This document shows, piece by piece, positions 9,301-15,930 of a DNA stretch of 64,000 bases. A program made the position numbers and the translations under genes. Positions within the stretch are counted from its first letter, which is position 1; every line of letters starts with the position of its first letter. Origin of the DNA: Candidatus Aminicenantota bacterium (GTDB taxonomy: Bacteria; Acidobacteriota; Aminicenantia; UBA2199). The notes beneath the pieces were generated by a model that did not search any database, was not told the DNA's origin, and saw nothing but the letters and a program-made list of their open reading frames with translations. The stretch is from contig JAOZUQ010000001.1 in the NCBI GenBank assembly GCA_029938635.1, positions 113,568-177,567 on the forward strand, given 5' to 3'.

Positions 9301-9691
9301 AAATCAGGTCATGAATATTACCGACCTCTGCAACCATTGCGGAAATTGTACAACCTTTTGCCCCACTTCCGGAAGGCCCTTTATGGACAAACCGAGGATC
9401 GCTATATCAGAAGAGAGTTTCAAAGATGATAATAACGTATATTTGATCTCAAGAGAAAACAAAATAAAAAAGATCATTCACAAAAAAGATTCCGGAAAAA
9501 CCTCATACCATACTGAAAACGGGCTTTCCTTTTATTCTTCTGAAAATATTACTCTTTCATTCAAAATGGAGGAACAGGATATATCCGAAATTAGAATTAA
9601 GTATAACACCGGAGTTTTACCGGATTTTAAAAACATTATGACTTTGAAATACCTTCTGGATAACATCCCGGATCATCTGCCCATCTCCTGA
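6371..9691 (+). CDS. ygfK: putative selenate reductase / purine-catabolism flavoprotein YgfK
   Basis: An 1106-residue multidomain iron-sulfur flavoprotein. N-terminal about 400 residues: dihydroorotate-dehydrogenase-like barrel. Around 455-560: Fer4_20 cysteines (APCTDSCG, then VCDHLC and VKC). Around 565-880: GltD/NADPH-oxidoreductase FAD and NAD modules (GAGPSGLSCARYL, then GGGNTAIDSARTAL). C-terminal: two further cysteine clusters, CDELCDICVFVC (about 925) and CNHCGNCTTFC (about 987). YgfK was first called a selenate reductase subunit; recent genetics places it in anaerobic purine degradation together with YgeW and YgeY. It is full length, slightly longer than the E. coli protein (about 1030). 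Last gene of the operon. Confidence 0.93.
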   Translation: MTIPSGKSSDRFTPLPIGKLYSWIKHELSADSIFGIPRELFFRPSTENNFHLSRFGKLLETPVGLAAGPHTQLAQNIISGWLTGARYIELKTIQNLDQIEVTKPCIDMRDEGYNCEWSQELNIDQSFSEYLKAWILIHFLKNELNIGSGEEQGFIFNMSAGYDLTGIKGKKVSGFLEKMRNSAEHKKLLIEELSEHFPDISKLKIPDEISDNITISTMHGTPPAEIEKIGRYFIEEEGLNTTIKLNPTLLGRNKVREIINNNLGYDVEIPDSAFEHDIEYKDALELVRNLKDISGKRGLFFGLKLTNTLECINQGDIFPEKENMAYMSGRALHPISVNIASKFRNDIEDIDISFSAGADAFNITDILSCNLMPVTVSSDILKPGGYGRIRQYIEKIEEAVSASKGRTIEDFIKNKSGDIKNTPVKAALINLNSYAENIVSSKEYKKDGFKKKDTKTIRKLDLFDCIKAPCTDSCGTSQDVPEYLYLTSKRKFDEAFETVIKTNSFPNTTGMVCDHLCQVKCTRSNYDNPLKIREVKRFLAENYGNNIKRTGNLPQKGTGTIAIIGAGPSGLSCARYLSEAGFQVKIYEKNDNPGGMIEKVIPDFRQGSNALAKDISRITDPNIEILYNNYIDPEEFKKLSKENSFVYISTGAPESIRLDIVGIDSPGVLDPLLFLSEVKSGNKVEIGKKVAVIGGGNTAIDSARTALRVAGKNAEVTILYRRTKKEMPADSAEVISALEEGVNLIELIAPESVIQNREERASGLRCFRTLLGEADSKGRKYPEKIDNSGLDLMFDTIMPAVGQRPEPALFDKGTLDLKRSGRLFRDGNIFAGGDVGPGTSTIVNAVGDGKAAAEIIIRESGIDLTDINTDQNRETPLNELRLKKAVRKFGEPLKELPPEERLITGPAIAAMTHDEAVAESSRCLLCDELCDICVFVCPNRANISYSGDLFSINIPVFGKTANGIEVIGKENFSIKQQNQVMNITDLCNHCGNCTTFCPTSGRPFMDKPRIAISEESFKDDNNVYLISRENKIKKIIHKKDSGKTSYHTENGLSFYSSENITLSFKMEEQDISEIRIKYNTGVLPDFKNIMTLKYLLDNIPDHLPIS

Positions 9692-9730
9692 TATCGACCG
9701 GAAAATAATATCTGATCGCATCTTCCCATT

Positions 9731-9759
9731 TTGATTTAAAGGGAATAGTGTAATAAAAT
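9731..9759 (+). promoter_or_regulatory. promoter of the phosphatase-superfamily lipoprotein, probably leaderless
   Basis: -35 TTGATT (9731-9736), 17 bp spacer, -10 TAAAAT (9754-9759). Only six bases separate the -10 from the ATG at 9766, so transcription should begin at or next to the start codon. No Shine-Dalgarno is present. Confidence 0.6.
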
Positions 9760-9765
9760 TACTTT

Positions 9766-11829
9766 ATGAAGAAATCCCTGCTACAATTACTTCTTTTGTC
9801 ACTTCTGATCTCATGTGGGAATGAGATCGAACATAAACAGGTTTTCCTTCCTGACACAATTGATGGAGTGACATGCTTCCTTTTATCTGATCATACGAAG
9901 GAGGATCATTTCACAGGGAGTTGGGAAGCTCCTTTGCTCTCAGGAAAAAAGAAAAAAAAATCCAGAAGGCCCGGCAAAAGGGCAGGTAAACTGAAATTCA
10001 TTTCTCTGAAAAAAGAAAAATACATTCTCGATACAAACTTCTTCTCTCCGGACAACCAGATATCTATTTCATTAGGCAACTCCCGGATCAAACTGGAAGG
10101 ACAAAAAAAGTTTTTAAGTGAAAAATTGATAAGAGAGGGAGAAAATTTCATCTCTTTTTTTCCAAAGAGAGGGATGAAATTAAATAATATATCCGTCTTT
10201 CCAAAAAGGATCCTGAGGACGAAAAACTATCAGGAGTTGATTAAAGATGAAAGAACGCTTTTTCTCCCAGGATCACTAAGATATTTTATCAAACCCGAAA
10301 ATAATGAATATTTAAATTTAAAACTGGATCTGCAGGGGAGAGAGAGTACAGAGCTGAAAATCCTTTTGTCGGGTGAGAATAAAAAAAAAGAATTCAGAAA
10401 AAAAATAAAAAACGGGGTTAATTTCACTATCAGGTTGTTACAGGGAGAATTTCAGGAGGTCCTGATCTCATTCCCGGGTCTTAAGAATGGATATTTAACA
10501 GTATCTGAAAGCTTTATTGTTCATAAAACAGATATCAAAAAAAAAGATGAGGACAGGATAAATAAGATCAGAGATCTGGTGAGAGGCAAGAACCTGCTCT
10601 TTATACTTCTGGATGCAACAAGAAATGACCGTACAGGATATAACGGATATACCAGAAGGGCCACTCCGAATATTGATAAATTTGCGATCAACTCTCTGGT
10701 TTTCTCAAATTGTTATTCAGAAGCTTCATACACACTGGCTTCCACCGGAACTCTTCTCACAGGTCTGCCTCCTGATTATCATGGTGTAATTTCAAGTTTT
10801 TATTCATCTCTGAACAAAAGAGTAAAAACATTGGCAGAAATGTTCCTGGCAAAAGATTATTTTACAGGTGCAATTTCTGCAAACCCCAATTTCGGAAAGG
10901 CATATAAATTTGATAAGGGATTTACAAAATTTGACGAATTGTTTTTAAATAATCCGGTTGTACAGGCAGAAGAATTTCTGGACCCGTTCAAAAAAATGCT
11001 CGACAATTCCGGAGACAATCCATTCTTTGTATATCTTCATTTACGTGAACCTCATGATCCGTTTGCAATGCCGCCTCCGTTTCTGACCAAATTCCAGAAT
11101 GAGTTTCAGACAACACCAGAAAAAATTCTTTCTATTTATATGGCTTCAGAAGGAAAATATAAGGGTAAAAAGGAGATCAGTATACTTCTCGGCAAACTTT
11201 ATGACGGAAATCTTGCTTACGGCGACATGGTGTTCGGAAAGATCCTTGACATCCTGAAGCGGAGAGGTCTCACTTCAGATACAATTGTTGTTTTTCTGTC
11301 AGATCATGGAGAGGCTATAGGAGAGCACGGAGTTTATGGCCACGGGCATGTACTCTATCAGCAAAGTATGAGGATCCCTCTTGTAATAAAGATCCCGGGA
11401 CTTAAAGGAGAGACATATAATTCACAGGTAATCACATCTGATCTTGTACGAACTTTATCAGATATTTTCAAGCTCCCCTATCTTTATAAAATGAACTCTT
11501 ACGGCAGGAATTTGCTGATTCAGGGAAAAAAGAGAAAACTTTTTGTCAGATCAATAAATGCGTACAATTATCCGGGATATATGGTCCAGCAATATCCGTA
11601 TAAACTTATAATACACTTCCCATACAACGATAAAACCATGGAGCTTTTTAACATCGAGACCGATCCGGGGGAAAATCATGAAATTAAAAACAGACCCCTG
11701 ATAAAAAAGACTTTATTGTTCTATTTGTTCAATCACCTGAGATTAGCTTCAAAAATAAAACAGGGAATTGTAAATCCGGAGCTTAGAAAAAAAGATATTG
11801 AATCTCTCGAATCACTGGGATATTTATAA
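9766..11829 (+). CDS. alkaline-phosphatase-superfamily (sulfatase-like) lipoprotein
   Basis: A 687-residue protein. It starts with a lipoprotein signal (hydrophobic segment ending LLISC, Cys near residue 17). Residues about 20-270 are lysine-rich and without recognised motifs. The sulfatase-like domain begins near 275 (LLFILLDATRNDRTGY) and ends with SDHGEAIGEHG and a GHGH metal-ligand region (about 511-530). At the nucleophile position the sequence is YTLASTGTLLTG. It lacks the C/S-x-P-x-R formylglycine signature, and Thr takes the place of Cys/Ser. It is therefore better seen as a phosphodiesterase or phosphoglycol/phosphoethanolamine-transferase-like enzyme than a sulfatase. Substrate unknown. 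An aldo/keto-reductase-like gene follows after 13 bp. Confidence 0.8.
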   Translation: MKKSLLQLLLLSLLISCGNEIEHKQVFLPDTIDGVTCFLLSDHTKEDHFTGSWEAPLLSGKKKKKSRRPGKRAGKLKFISLKKEKYILDTNFFSPDNQISISLGNSRIKLEGQKKFLSEKLIREGENFISFFPKRGMKLNNISVFPKRILRTKNYQELIKDERTLFLPGSLRYFIKPENNEYLNLKLDLQGRESTELKILLSGENKKKEFRKKIKNGVNFTIRLLQGEFQEVLISFPGLKNGYLTVSESFIVHKTDIKKKDEDRINKIRDLVRGKNLLFILLDATRNDRTGYNGYTRRATPNIDKFAINSLVFSNCYSEASYTLASTGTLLTGLPPDYHGVISSFYSSLNKRVKTLAEMFLAKDYFTGAISANPNFGKAYKFDKGFTKFDELFLNNPVVQAEEFLDPFKKMLDNSGDNPFFVYLHLREPHDPFAMPPPFLTKFQNEFQTTPEKILSIYMASEGKYKGKKEISILLGKLYDGNLAYGDMVFGKILDILKRRGLTSDTIVVFLSDHGEAIGEHGVYGHGHVLYQQSMRIPLVIKIPGLKGETYNSQVITSDLVRTLSDIFKLPYLYKMNSYGRNLLIQGKKRKLFVRSINAYNYPGYMVQQYPYKLIIHFPYNDKTMELFNIETDPGENHEIKNRPLIKKTLLFYLFNHLRLASKIKQGIVNPELRKKDIESLESLGYL

Positions 11830-11842
11830 AGATTGAGAATAT

Positions 11843-12640
11843 ATGAAAAAAAATTTCAGGGAATACAGAACACTCGGTAAGACCGGGCTTGAAGTCAGCA
11901 GGCTTGGTATCGCTTCCGCATACGGACTGCCCACTGTAGCGATAGAGAAAGGGTTTTATGAATACGGGATAAATTATTTCCTGTGGAGCTCCCCTAAAAA
12001 CAAAAAGATGGGGACAGCATTAAAGAACATATGTAAAAAGGATAGAGAAAAAGTGGTTACGGTCTTTCAATCCTACGATCATTCCGGCATCCTCACTCCC
12101 CGTTCTGTTGAGAAAGGGCTGAAGATACTGGGAACAGACTACACAGATGTGCTTCTCCTCGGCTGGTACAATTATCTTCCAAAAAGAGTGCTCGAAAAAG
12201 CTATGCTTCTGAAGAAAGAAGGGAAGATACGGTTCATAGCACTATCGGGACACAACCGCAAATTATTCGGGAAACTTGCATCCGATCCGGATTGCCCGAT
12301 TGATATTTTAATGTTCAGGTATAATGCAGTTCATACAGGCGCGGAGAGAGATATTTTCCCCAATATTCCGGAAAAAGATGCACCCGGTGTTACGATCTAC
12401 ACCTCAACAGCCTGGAGGAAACTTCTGAATCCAAAAAAAATGCCTTCAGGCGAATCACCTCTGACAGCTGCAGAATGTTACAAATTCGTCCTGTCTCATC
12501 CGAAAACAGATCTCTGTTTTACAGCTCCTTCTACTCAGGAACAACTCGATGAGAATATGATAGCACTTGATGATGGTCCCCTGTCTGAGGAAGAGATGAA
12601 TCGGATTCGCAGGATCGGAAAATTCATATATAAAAAATAA
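11843..12640 (+). CDS. aldo/keto-reductase-fold protein lacking the catalytic tetrad
   Basis: A 265-residue protein. The N-terminus is clearly AKR (YRTLGKTGLEVSRLGI). Where active AKRs have GxNxFDTA..YG, this one reads GINYFLWSSPKNKK, so both the Asp and the proton-donor Tyr are absent. The TK lysine position is VFQ (Gln about 76), and the LLLH histidine position reads LLLGWYN. All four tetrad residues are missing in my hand alignment. The barrel and the C-terminal cofactor region (FTAPSTQEQLDEN) remain. It may be a binding protein or a pseudoenzyme rather than an oxidoreductase. It is co-directional with the lipoprotein upstream and nikR downstream. Confidence 0.75.
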   Translation: MKKNFREYRTLGKTGLEVSRLGIASAYGLPTVAIEKGFYEYGINYFLWSSPKNKKMGTALKNICKKDREKVVTVFQSYDHSGILTPRSVEKGLKILGTDYTDVLLLGWYNYLPKRVLEKAMLLKKEGKIRFIALSGHNRKLFGKLASDPDCPIDILMFRYNAVHTGAERDIFPNIPEKDAPGVTIYTSTAWRKLLNPKKMPSGESPLTAAECYKFVLSHPKTDLCFTAPSTQEQLDENMIALDDGPLSEEEMNRIRRIGKFIYKK

Positions 12641-12654
12641 GGGAGATAAACCTG

Positions 12655-13074
12655 ATGTCAAAACTTATAAGATTTGGAGTTTCACTTAGTTCTGATCTGC
12701 TTAAACAATTTGATAAACTGATCGACCTAAAAGGATATAAGAACAGATCCGAGGCTATAAGGGACCTGATAAGGGAAGAACTTATCTCGGAAGAATGGAA
12801 AGAGGAGGGGAGGGAAACCGTCGGAGTTTTCAGCCTGGTTTATGATCACCACAGGAATGATCTATCACAGGTTATAAACAATATACAGCATGATAATCTT
12901 GACATAATCCGCTCTTCAACCCATGTTCATATTGATCATAAAAACTGCCTGGAAGTAATAATTCTCAAAGGAAAAAGCAGTGAGATCAAAAAGCTGACAG
13001 ACCGCCTTACAAGCACTAAAGGTATTAAGCATGGAAAGCTTATTATGACATCGACCGGATCAGATCTCACCTGA
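12655..13074 (+). CDS. nikR: nickel-responsive transcriptional regulator NikR
   Basis: A 139-residue ribbon-helix-helix plus ACT-domain regulator. The RHH domain is residues 1-45 (RFGVSLSSDLLKQFD, KNRSEAIRDLIREE). The ACT domain carries the complete square-planar nickel site: H79, H90, H92 and C98 (HVHIDHKNC), with the same spacing as E. coli H76/H87/H89/C95. It converges on a nickel ECF transporter operon whose promoter region contains a matching operator, so it almost certainly represses nickel uptake when nickel is plentiful. It starts 14 bp after the AKR-like gene. Its end is 8 bp from nikO, with no clear terminator between. Confidence 0.95.
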   Translation: MSKLIRFGVSLSSDLLKQFDKLIDLKGYKNRSEAIRDLIREELISEEWKEEGRETVGVFSLVYDHHRNDLSQVINNIQHDNLDIIRSSTHVHIDHKNCLEVIILKGKSSEIKKLTDRLTSTKGIKHGKLIMTSTGSDLT

Positions 13075-13082
13075 AATTCCTG

Positions 13083-13802
13083 TTATCTGTATATATACGG
13101 GACTTCCAGTGAATTGCTTTCCATCAGGTTTTTATCAGAAAGTATTTTCTTCGATCCCCCTATGGCTTTGATAATACTATTATTCAGAATCATAACATTG
13201 TCACAAATCTCTCCGATCATATTCAGGTCGTGACTTACTATAAGTTTCGTCCCTTTAAAATCCTGAATTAATCCGGCCAGCTCTTTTCTCCCTCCGGGAT
13301 CAAGTTCATTTGAAGGTTCATCCAGAAGAAGTATTTCCGGACTACGGGCAAATGCGGCTGCCAGACAGACTCTTTTTTTTTGACCGAGGCTCAAATGATG
13401 ACTGCTTCTCAACTCGAATCCGTCAAGCCCGGCTGAATTGAGGGACTTCTTCACGATATCATTAATTTCTTCTTCCGAGTATCCGAGCTTGTTAAGCCCG
13501 AAAGAGATGTCTTCCTCAACATGCGGCATGAAGAGTTGATCATCCGGATTTTGAAAAACAAAACTTATTTTCTTTCTGATATCATTTATATTCTTCTCTG
13601 ATTTAATTTCTCCATTGATAATTATCTCACCACTATTGTTAATAAGGCCTGACAACGCAAGCAGGAGTGTCGTTTTCCCGGCTCCATTAGGCCCGATAAT
13701 TCCCAGGGATTCACCTTCTGCAACTTTAAAGGAAATATTTTTAAAAACTTCAATTCCATCAGGATATGTATAACTTATGTTCTTCACTTCTACAATCGTC
13801 AC
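13083..13802 (-). CDS. nikO: ECF nickel/cobalt transporter ATPase NikO/CbiO
   Basis: A 239-residue ABC ATPase that powers metal uptake. Walker A is GPNGAGKTTL (about residue 37), the Q-loop is VFQNPDDQLF, the signature is LSLGQKKR (LSGGQ variant) and Walker B is ILLLDEPSNELDP, followed by the switch histidine IVSHDL. The FQNPDDQLF stretch is typical of CbiO/EcfA ATPases. Last gene of nikL-M-Q-O; its ATG overlaps the end of nikQ by 4 bp. Nickel is preferred over cobalt because of the adjacent nikR and the operator upstream. Confidence 0.93.
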   Translation of the reverse strand: MTIVEVKNISYTYPDGIEVFKNISFKVAEGESLGIIGPNGAGKTTLLLALSGLINNSGEIIINGEIKSEKNINDIRKKISFVFQNPDDQLFMPHVEEDISFGLNKLGYSEEEINDIVKKSLNSAGLDGFELRSSHHLSLGQKKRVCLAAAFARSPEILLLDEPSNELDPGGRKELAGLIQDFKGTKLIVSHDLNMIGEICDNVMILNNSIIKAIGGSKKILSDKNLMESNSLEVPYIYR

Positions 13803-14434
13803 TGCAATCCTCCATTTCCATCATATCCTCTCATCAGCATTGCATGATATACTCTTTCAGCCCTCTCATAGCTTTTAATGAACAGGATCGCAAGTATCTG
13901 ACTGTATATTTTGAATATCCCGGACCCTCCGGTGCCACCTGACCTCAGCTTCACAGCTCTTATCATTTTTTCCATCTCTCCCGTCAACAGGAAAAAATAC
14001 CTGTACATAAATGAGAGGATCATGATCATTATCCGGGGAAAATGCCATCGGGAAAGGGTTTTCATAATATCTGAAAATCTTGTGACCGATACCAGAAGCA
14101 CCAGAGAAAAAATACTTAAAAATGACCTGACCGAAAGTATCAGCGAGTGACTCAGCCCGGATTCCATAAATATAGAGTTAAGTACTATTACCGGGATGAT
14201 CAGCGGCAGGATAACAAGTGTCCTCTTTACAACATGTTTAACCGGGACACGCGAGAAAATCAAGATGATTATCAGAAGTAGTAACAGAGGGAGTGCTGAA
14301 AATGATATATAGTCACCGGGCAATATAGTAAGAATAAGAACAAGTAAGATAACAAATAAAATTTTAACACCCGGGGATAACCTGTGGACAGGAGTGTCAA
14401 GCCCGCTGAAGTGATCCCAGAATGAGTGCCTCAT
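13799..14434 (-). CDS. nikQ: ECF nickel/cobalt transporter transmembrane (T) component NikQ/CbiQ
   Basis: A 211-residue membrane protein with about five hydrophobic segments, the EcfT/CbiQ type. The coupling-helix motifs typical of the family are seen in the C-terminal half: RSGGTGGSG followed by the arginine-rich SYERAERVYHAMLMRGYDG. The A-R-G-type motifs contact the ATPase NikO. It overlaps its neighbours on both sides by 4 bp, so it is translationally coupled with nikM and nikO. Confidence 0.9.
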   Translation of the reverse strand: MRHSFWDHFSGLDTPVHRLSPGVKILFVILLVLILTILPGDYISFSALPLLLLLIIILIFSRVPVKHVVKRTLVILPLIIPVIVLNSIFMESGLSHSLILSVRSFLSIFSLVLLVSVTRFSDIMKTLSRWHFPRIMIMILSFMYRYFFLLTGEMEKMIRAVKLRSGGTGGSGIFKIYSQILAILFIKSYERAERVYHAMLMRGYDGNGGLQ

Positions 14435-15051
14435 ATTTTTTTCAACTCCAACAGGCCAGGTTTTAATTTTTTGATCATACCCAGAATCAGTACAGTTATA
14501 AAACCTTCACCAACCCCCGCAAACAAATGAGATGAAAGCATAGCTATCATCCCTGCCTTCAGCGGTATCGTTCCGGAGACTATTAATTCCACCGCACAAA
14601 TTGCAGCAGCAATAAATACTGCCGAAAATGCCGCTATAAATGCTCCTGAAATATACAACTTATTAGAAAATATCTTGAAAATATAATAACCAAGAACGGC
14701 CTGGATAACTGCAATATTCATAATATTCGCACCTGCGGTAATTATTCCTCCATGCTGAAATAGAAACGCCTGAAGCAGAACTGCTGAAGTAGTTATCAGA
14801 AATCCCGATAAAGGGCCGAGAAGTATTGATATCAAAACTGCACCTGTAAGGTGAACCGATGTCCCTCCGAAAACCGGAAAACTTAATAATTGAGCAGTGA
14901 AAACAAAAGCGGCAGACAATCCCATGAGAGGTATCCTCTCAGGTCTTATCTCTTTATCCAGTTTTTTTACCGAAATATATAAAAGAGAAGCTGATACGGC
15001 ACTCGTTGATATTAAAACAGGAAGCGAGAGGAATCCATCAGGAATGTGCAT
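14431..15051 (-). CDS. nikM: ECF nickel/cobalt transporter substrate-binding membrane component NikM/CbiM
   Basis: A 206-residue membrane protein. It begins exactly with MHIPDGFLS, the N-terminus whose amino group and His2 coordinate the metal in NikM/CbiM, which also confirms the start codon. Further family marks are FGGTSVHLTGA and the central FQHGGIITAGANIMNIAV stretch. About six membrane segments. The first 14 bp overlap nikL. CbiM and NikM cannot be separated by motif alone; neighbouring nikR points to nickel. Confidence 0.93.
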   Translation of the reverse strand: MHIPDGFLSLPVLISTSAVSASLLYISVKKLDKEIRPERIPLMGLSAAFVFTAQLLSFPVFGGTSVHLTGAVLISILLGPLSGFLITTSAVLLQAFLFQHGGIITAGANIMNIAVIQAVLGYYIFKIFSNKLYISGAFIAAFSAVFIAAAICAVELIVSGTIPLKAGMIAMLSSHLFAGVGEGFITVLILGMIKKLKPGLLELKKI

Positions 15052-15502
15052 CCAAGCTCCTCTTCCGGTCTCTTCTGGCTAAAGCAAAAAAGAGAACCCC
15101 TGTCAGACCGAATATCACCATGATACCTGATAATATCTTAATTCTTCTACCCACAGGTTTTTCAATTGCCTCATCCTGAACTATAGAGGAACCATTAATA
15201 ATGACATATTTTGTCCCTCCATGTCCGGTCCCGTCATTGACAACCACCTTCCATTTCCCATCCGCATCAGGGAAGAAAAGGAAACGCCCGTTCCTGTCTG
15301 TTACTCCGACCTGGAACAGCTCATAACCATTTTCAGGTGAATATATAATCACATCTGCATGTGAAATCGGGTCACCGGAATCATATCTTGCCTCGATGCC
15401 GGTCCCGCCATTTATCAATACGATATCAACTCCATGCGAAAATAGGGATAATGGAAATAAAAGAGCGGCAAAAACAATAATTGATAAGAATAATCTATTC
15501 AT
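15038..15502 (-). CDS. nikL: accessory component NikL of the nickel ECF transporter
   Basis: A 154-residue protein with an N-terminal signal sequence (LSIIVFAALLFPLSLFSHG), an extracytoplasmic carboxypeptidase-regulatory-like beta domain (about 25-110: SHADVIIYSPENG, DGKWKVVVNDGTGHGG) and one C-terminal membrane anchor. This is the layout of NikL, a required partner of NikMQO in many bacteria. It leads the operon. The start is supported by GAGG 7 nt upstream and by the promoter and NikR operator above it. The gene overlaps nikM by 14 bp. Confidence 0.8.
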   Translation of the reverse strand: MNRLFLSIIVFAALLFPLSLFSHGVDIVLINGGTGIEARYDSGDPISHADVIIYSPENGYELFQVGVTDRNGRFLFFPDADGKWKVVVNDGTGHGGTKYVIINGSSIVQDEAIEKPVGRRIKILSGIMVIFGLTGVLFFALARRDRKRSLDAHS

Positions 15503-15521
15503 CTTTCCTCATACAAATCCA

Positions 15522-15548
15522 GTGTTACCATTTTTGTAATCGTAGCAC
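15522..15548. promoter_or_regulatory. predicted NikR operator
   Basis: GTGTTAC (15522-15528), 13 bp spacer, GTAGCAC (15542-15548). This matches at 13 of 14 half-site positions the GTGTTAC-N13/14-GTAACAC consensus that I recall for non-enterobacterial (for example Geobacter) NikR. It overlaps the predicted -10 of the nikLMQO operon, so binding would block transcription. Confidence 0.82.
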
Positions 15549-15567
15549 ACGAAAAACCCAAATTCAA
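15539..15567 (-). promoter_or_regulatory. promoter of the nikLMQO operon
   Basis: On the minus strand: -35 TTGAAT (15562-15567), exactly 17 bp, -10 TACGAT (15539-15544). The predicted start of transcription is about 30 nt upstream of nikL, leaving room for its GAGG ribosome-binding site. The -10 lies inside the NikR operator. Confidence 0.6.
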
Positions 15568-15590
15568 CTCCCTCAAAAAATGCAACATCC

Positions 15591-15763
15591 GGGGACGGTT
15601 CCATTTTTGTGTACAATATATTACAGGCGTAGCCATCCATCGGCTGTTGCGGCCACCTTGTATGTTAGATTATTAAATTAGTTTTACTTAATTTAATAGC
15701 TTGGGGCCGCTGATAATATCGAAAGCCAAAACTGAGTTGTCTATAAAAAAGAGAACCGTCCCC
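15591..15763. repeat. region bracketed by an 11 bp inverted repeat GGGGACGGTTC
   Basis: GGGGACGGTTC at 15591-15601 and its exact complement GAACCGTCCCC at 15753-15763 bracket 151 bp containing foldback repeat copy A. Just beyond each arm, on the right-hand side, are similar sequences (TTGTGTACAATAT and TATGTAGACAATAT). The motif looks like the end of a small non-autonomous mobile element. No transposase gene is present. This is part of the 15503-15824 gene-free stretch. Confidence 0.5.
15626..15731 (+). repeat. foldback repeat family 1, copy A (variant centre)
   Basis: Shares with copies B and C the left end GGCGTAGCCATCCATC, the AATATCG core and the right end GAAAGCCAAAA. Its centre differs: nested stems GCGGCC/GGCCGC (15649-15654 with 15705-15710) and ATTAAATTA/TAATTTAAT (15672-15680 with 15689-15697). 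The conserved loop is ATAATAT closed by G-C. It lies between the nik operon and tRNA-Leu. Confidence 0.7.
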
Positions 15764-15806
15764 AAATTATGTAGACAATATGGTATGGAAGAGGGCATGG
15801 GTTTTG

Positions 15807-15815
15807 TGGTATAAT
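15807..15815 (+). promoter_or_regulatory. extended -10 promoter for tRNA-Leu
   Basis: TGGTATAAT, a TGn-extended consensus -10, lies 9 bp before the first base of the tRNA. There is no good -35 at 17 bp, which is common for extended -10 promoters. Confidence 0.5.
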
Positions 15816-15824
15816 TTTAAAGTT

Positions 15825-15908
15825 GCCGAAGTGGCGGAATTGGTAGACGCGCAAGTTTCAGGTATTTGTGAGAGCAATCTTGTGGGGGTTCGAGTCCCCC
15901 CTTCGGCA
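15825..15908 (+). tRNA. tRNA-Leu (anticodon CAG)
   Basis: Acceptor GCCGAAG pairs with CTTCGGC, discriminator A at 15908. The D arm carries GGTAGAC. The anticodon stem CAAGT/ATTTG encloses loop TTCAGGT, giving anticodon CAG, which reads CUG. A long variable arm (GAGA-GCAA-TCTT) marks a class II tRNA, and the T arm is GGGGG-TTCGAGT-CCCCC. The 3' CCA is not encoded (ACA follows), so it must be added by tRNA nucleotidyltransferase. The 69-aa ORF in the track here is spurious. Confidence 0.96.
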
Positions 15909-15930
15909 CACTTAATCAAATCCAGATCAT

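Noticed and set aside
3985-9691. selenocysteine (in-frame TGA) in the selenium-linked genes
   Set aside because: All three reading frames are intact without a needed TGA readthrough and no SECIS-like need is seen.
14431-15580. cobalamin riboswitch before the cbiM-like operon
   Set aside because: The leader is only about 30 nt and contains a NikR operator; there is no space for a riboswitch.
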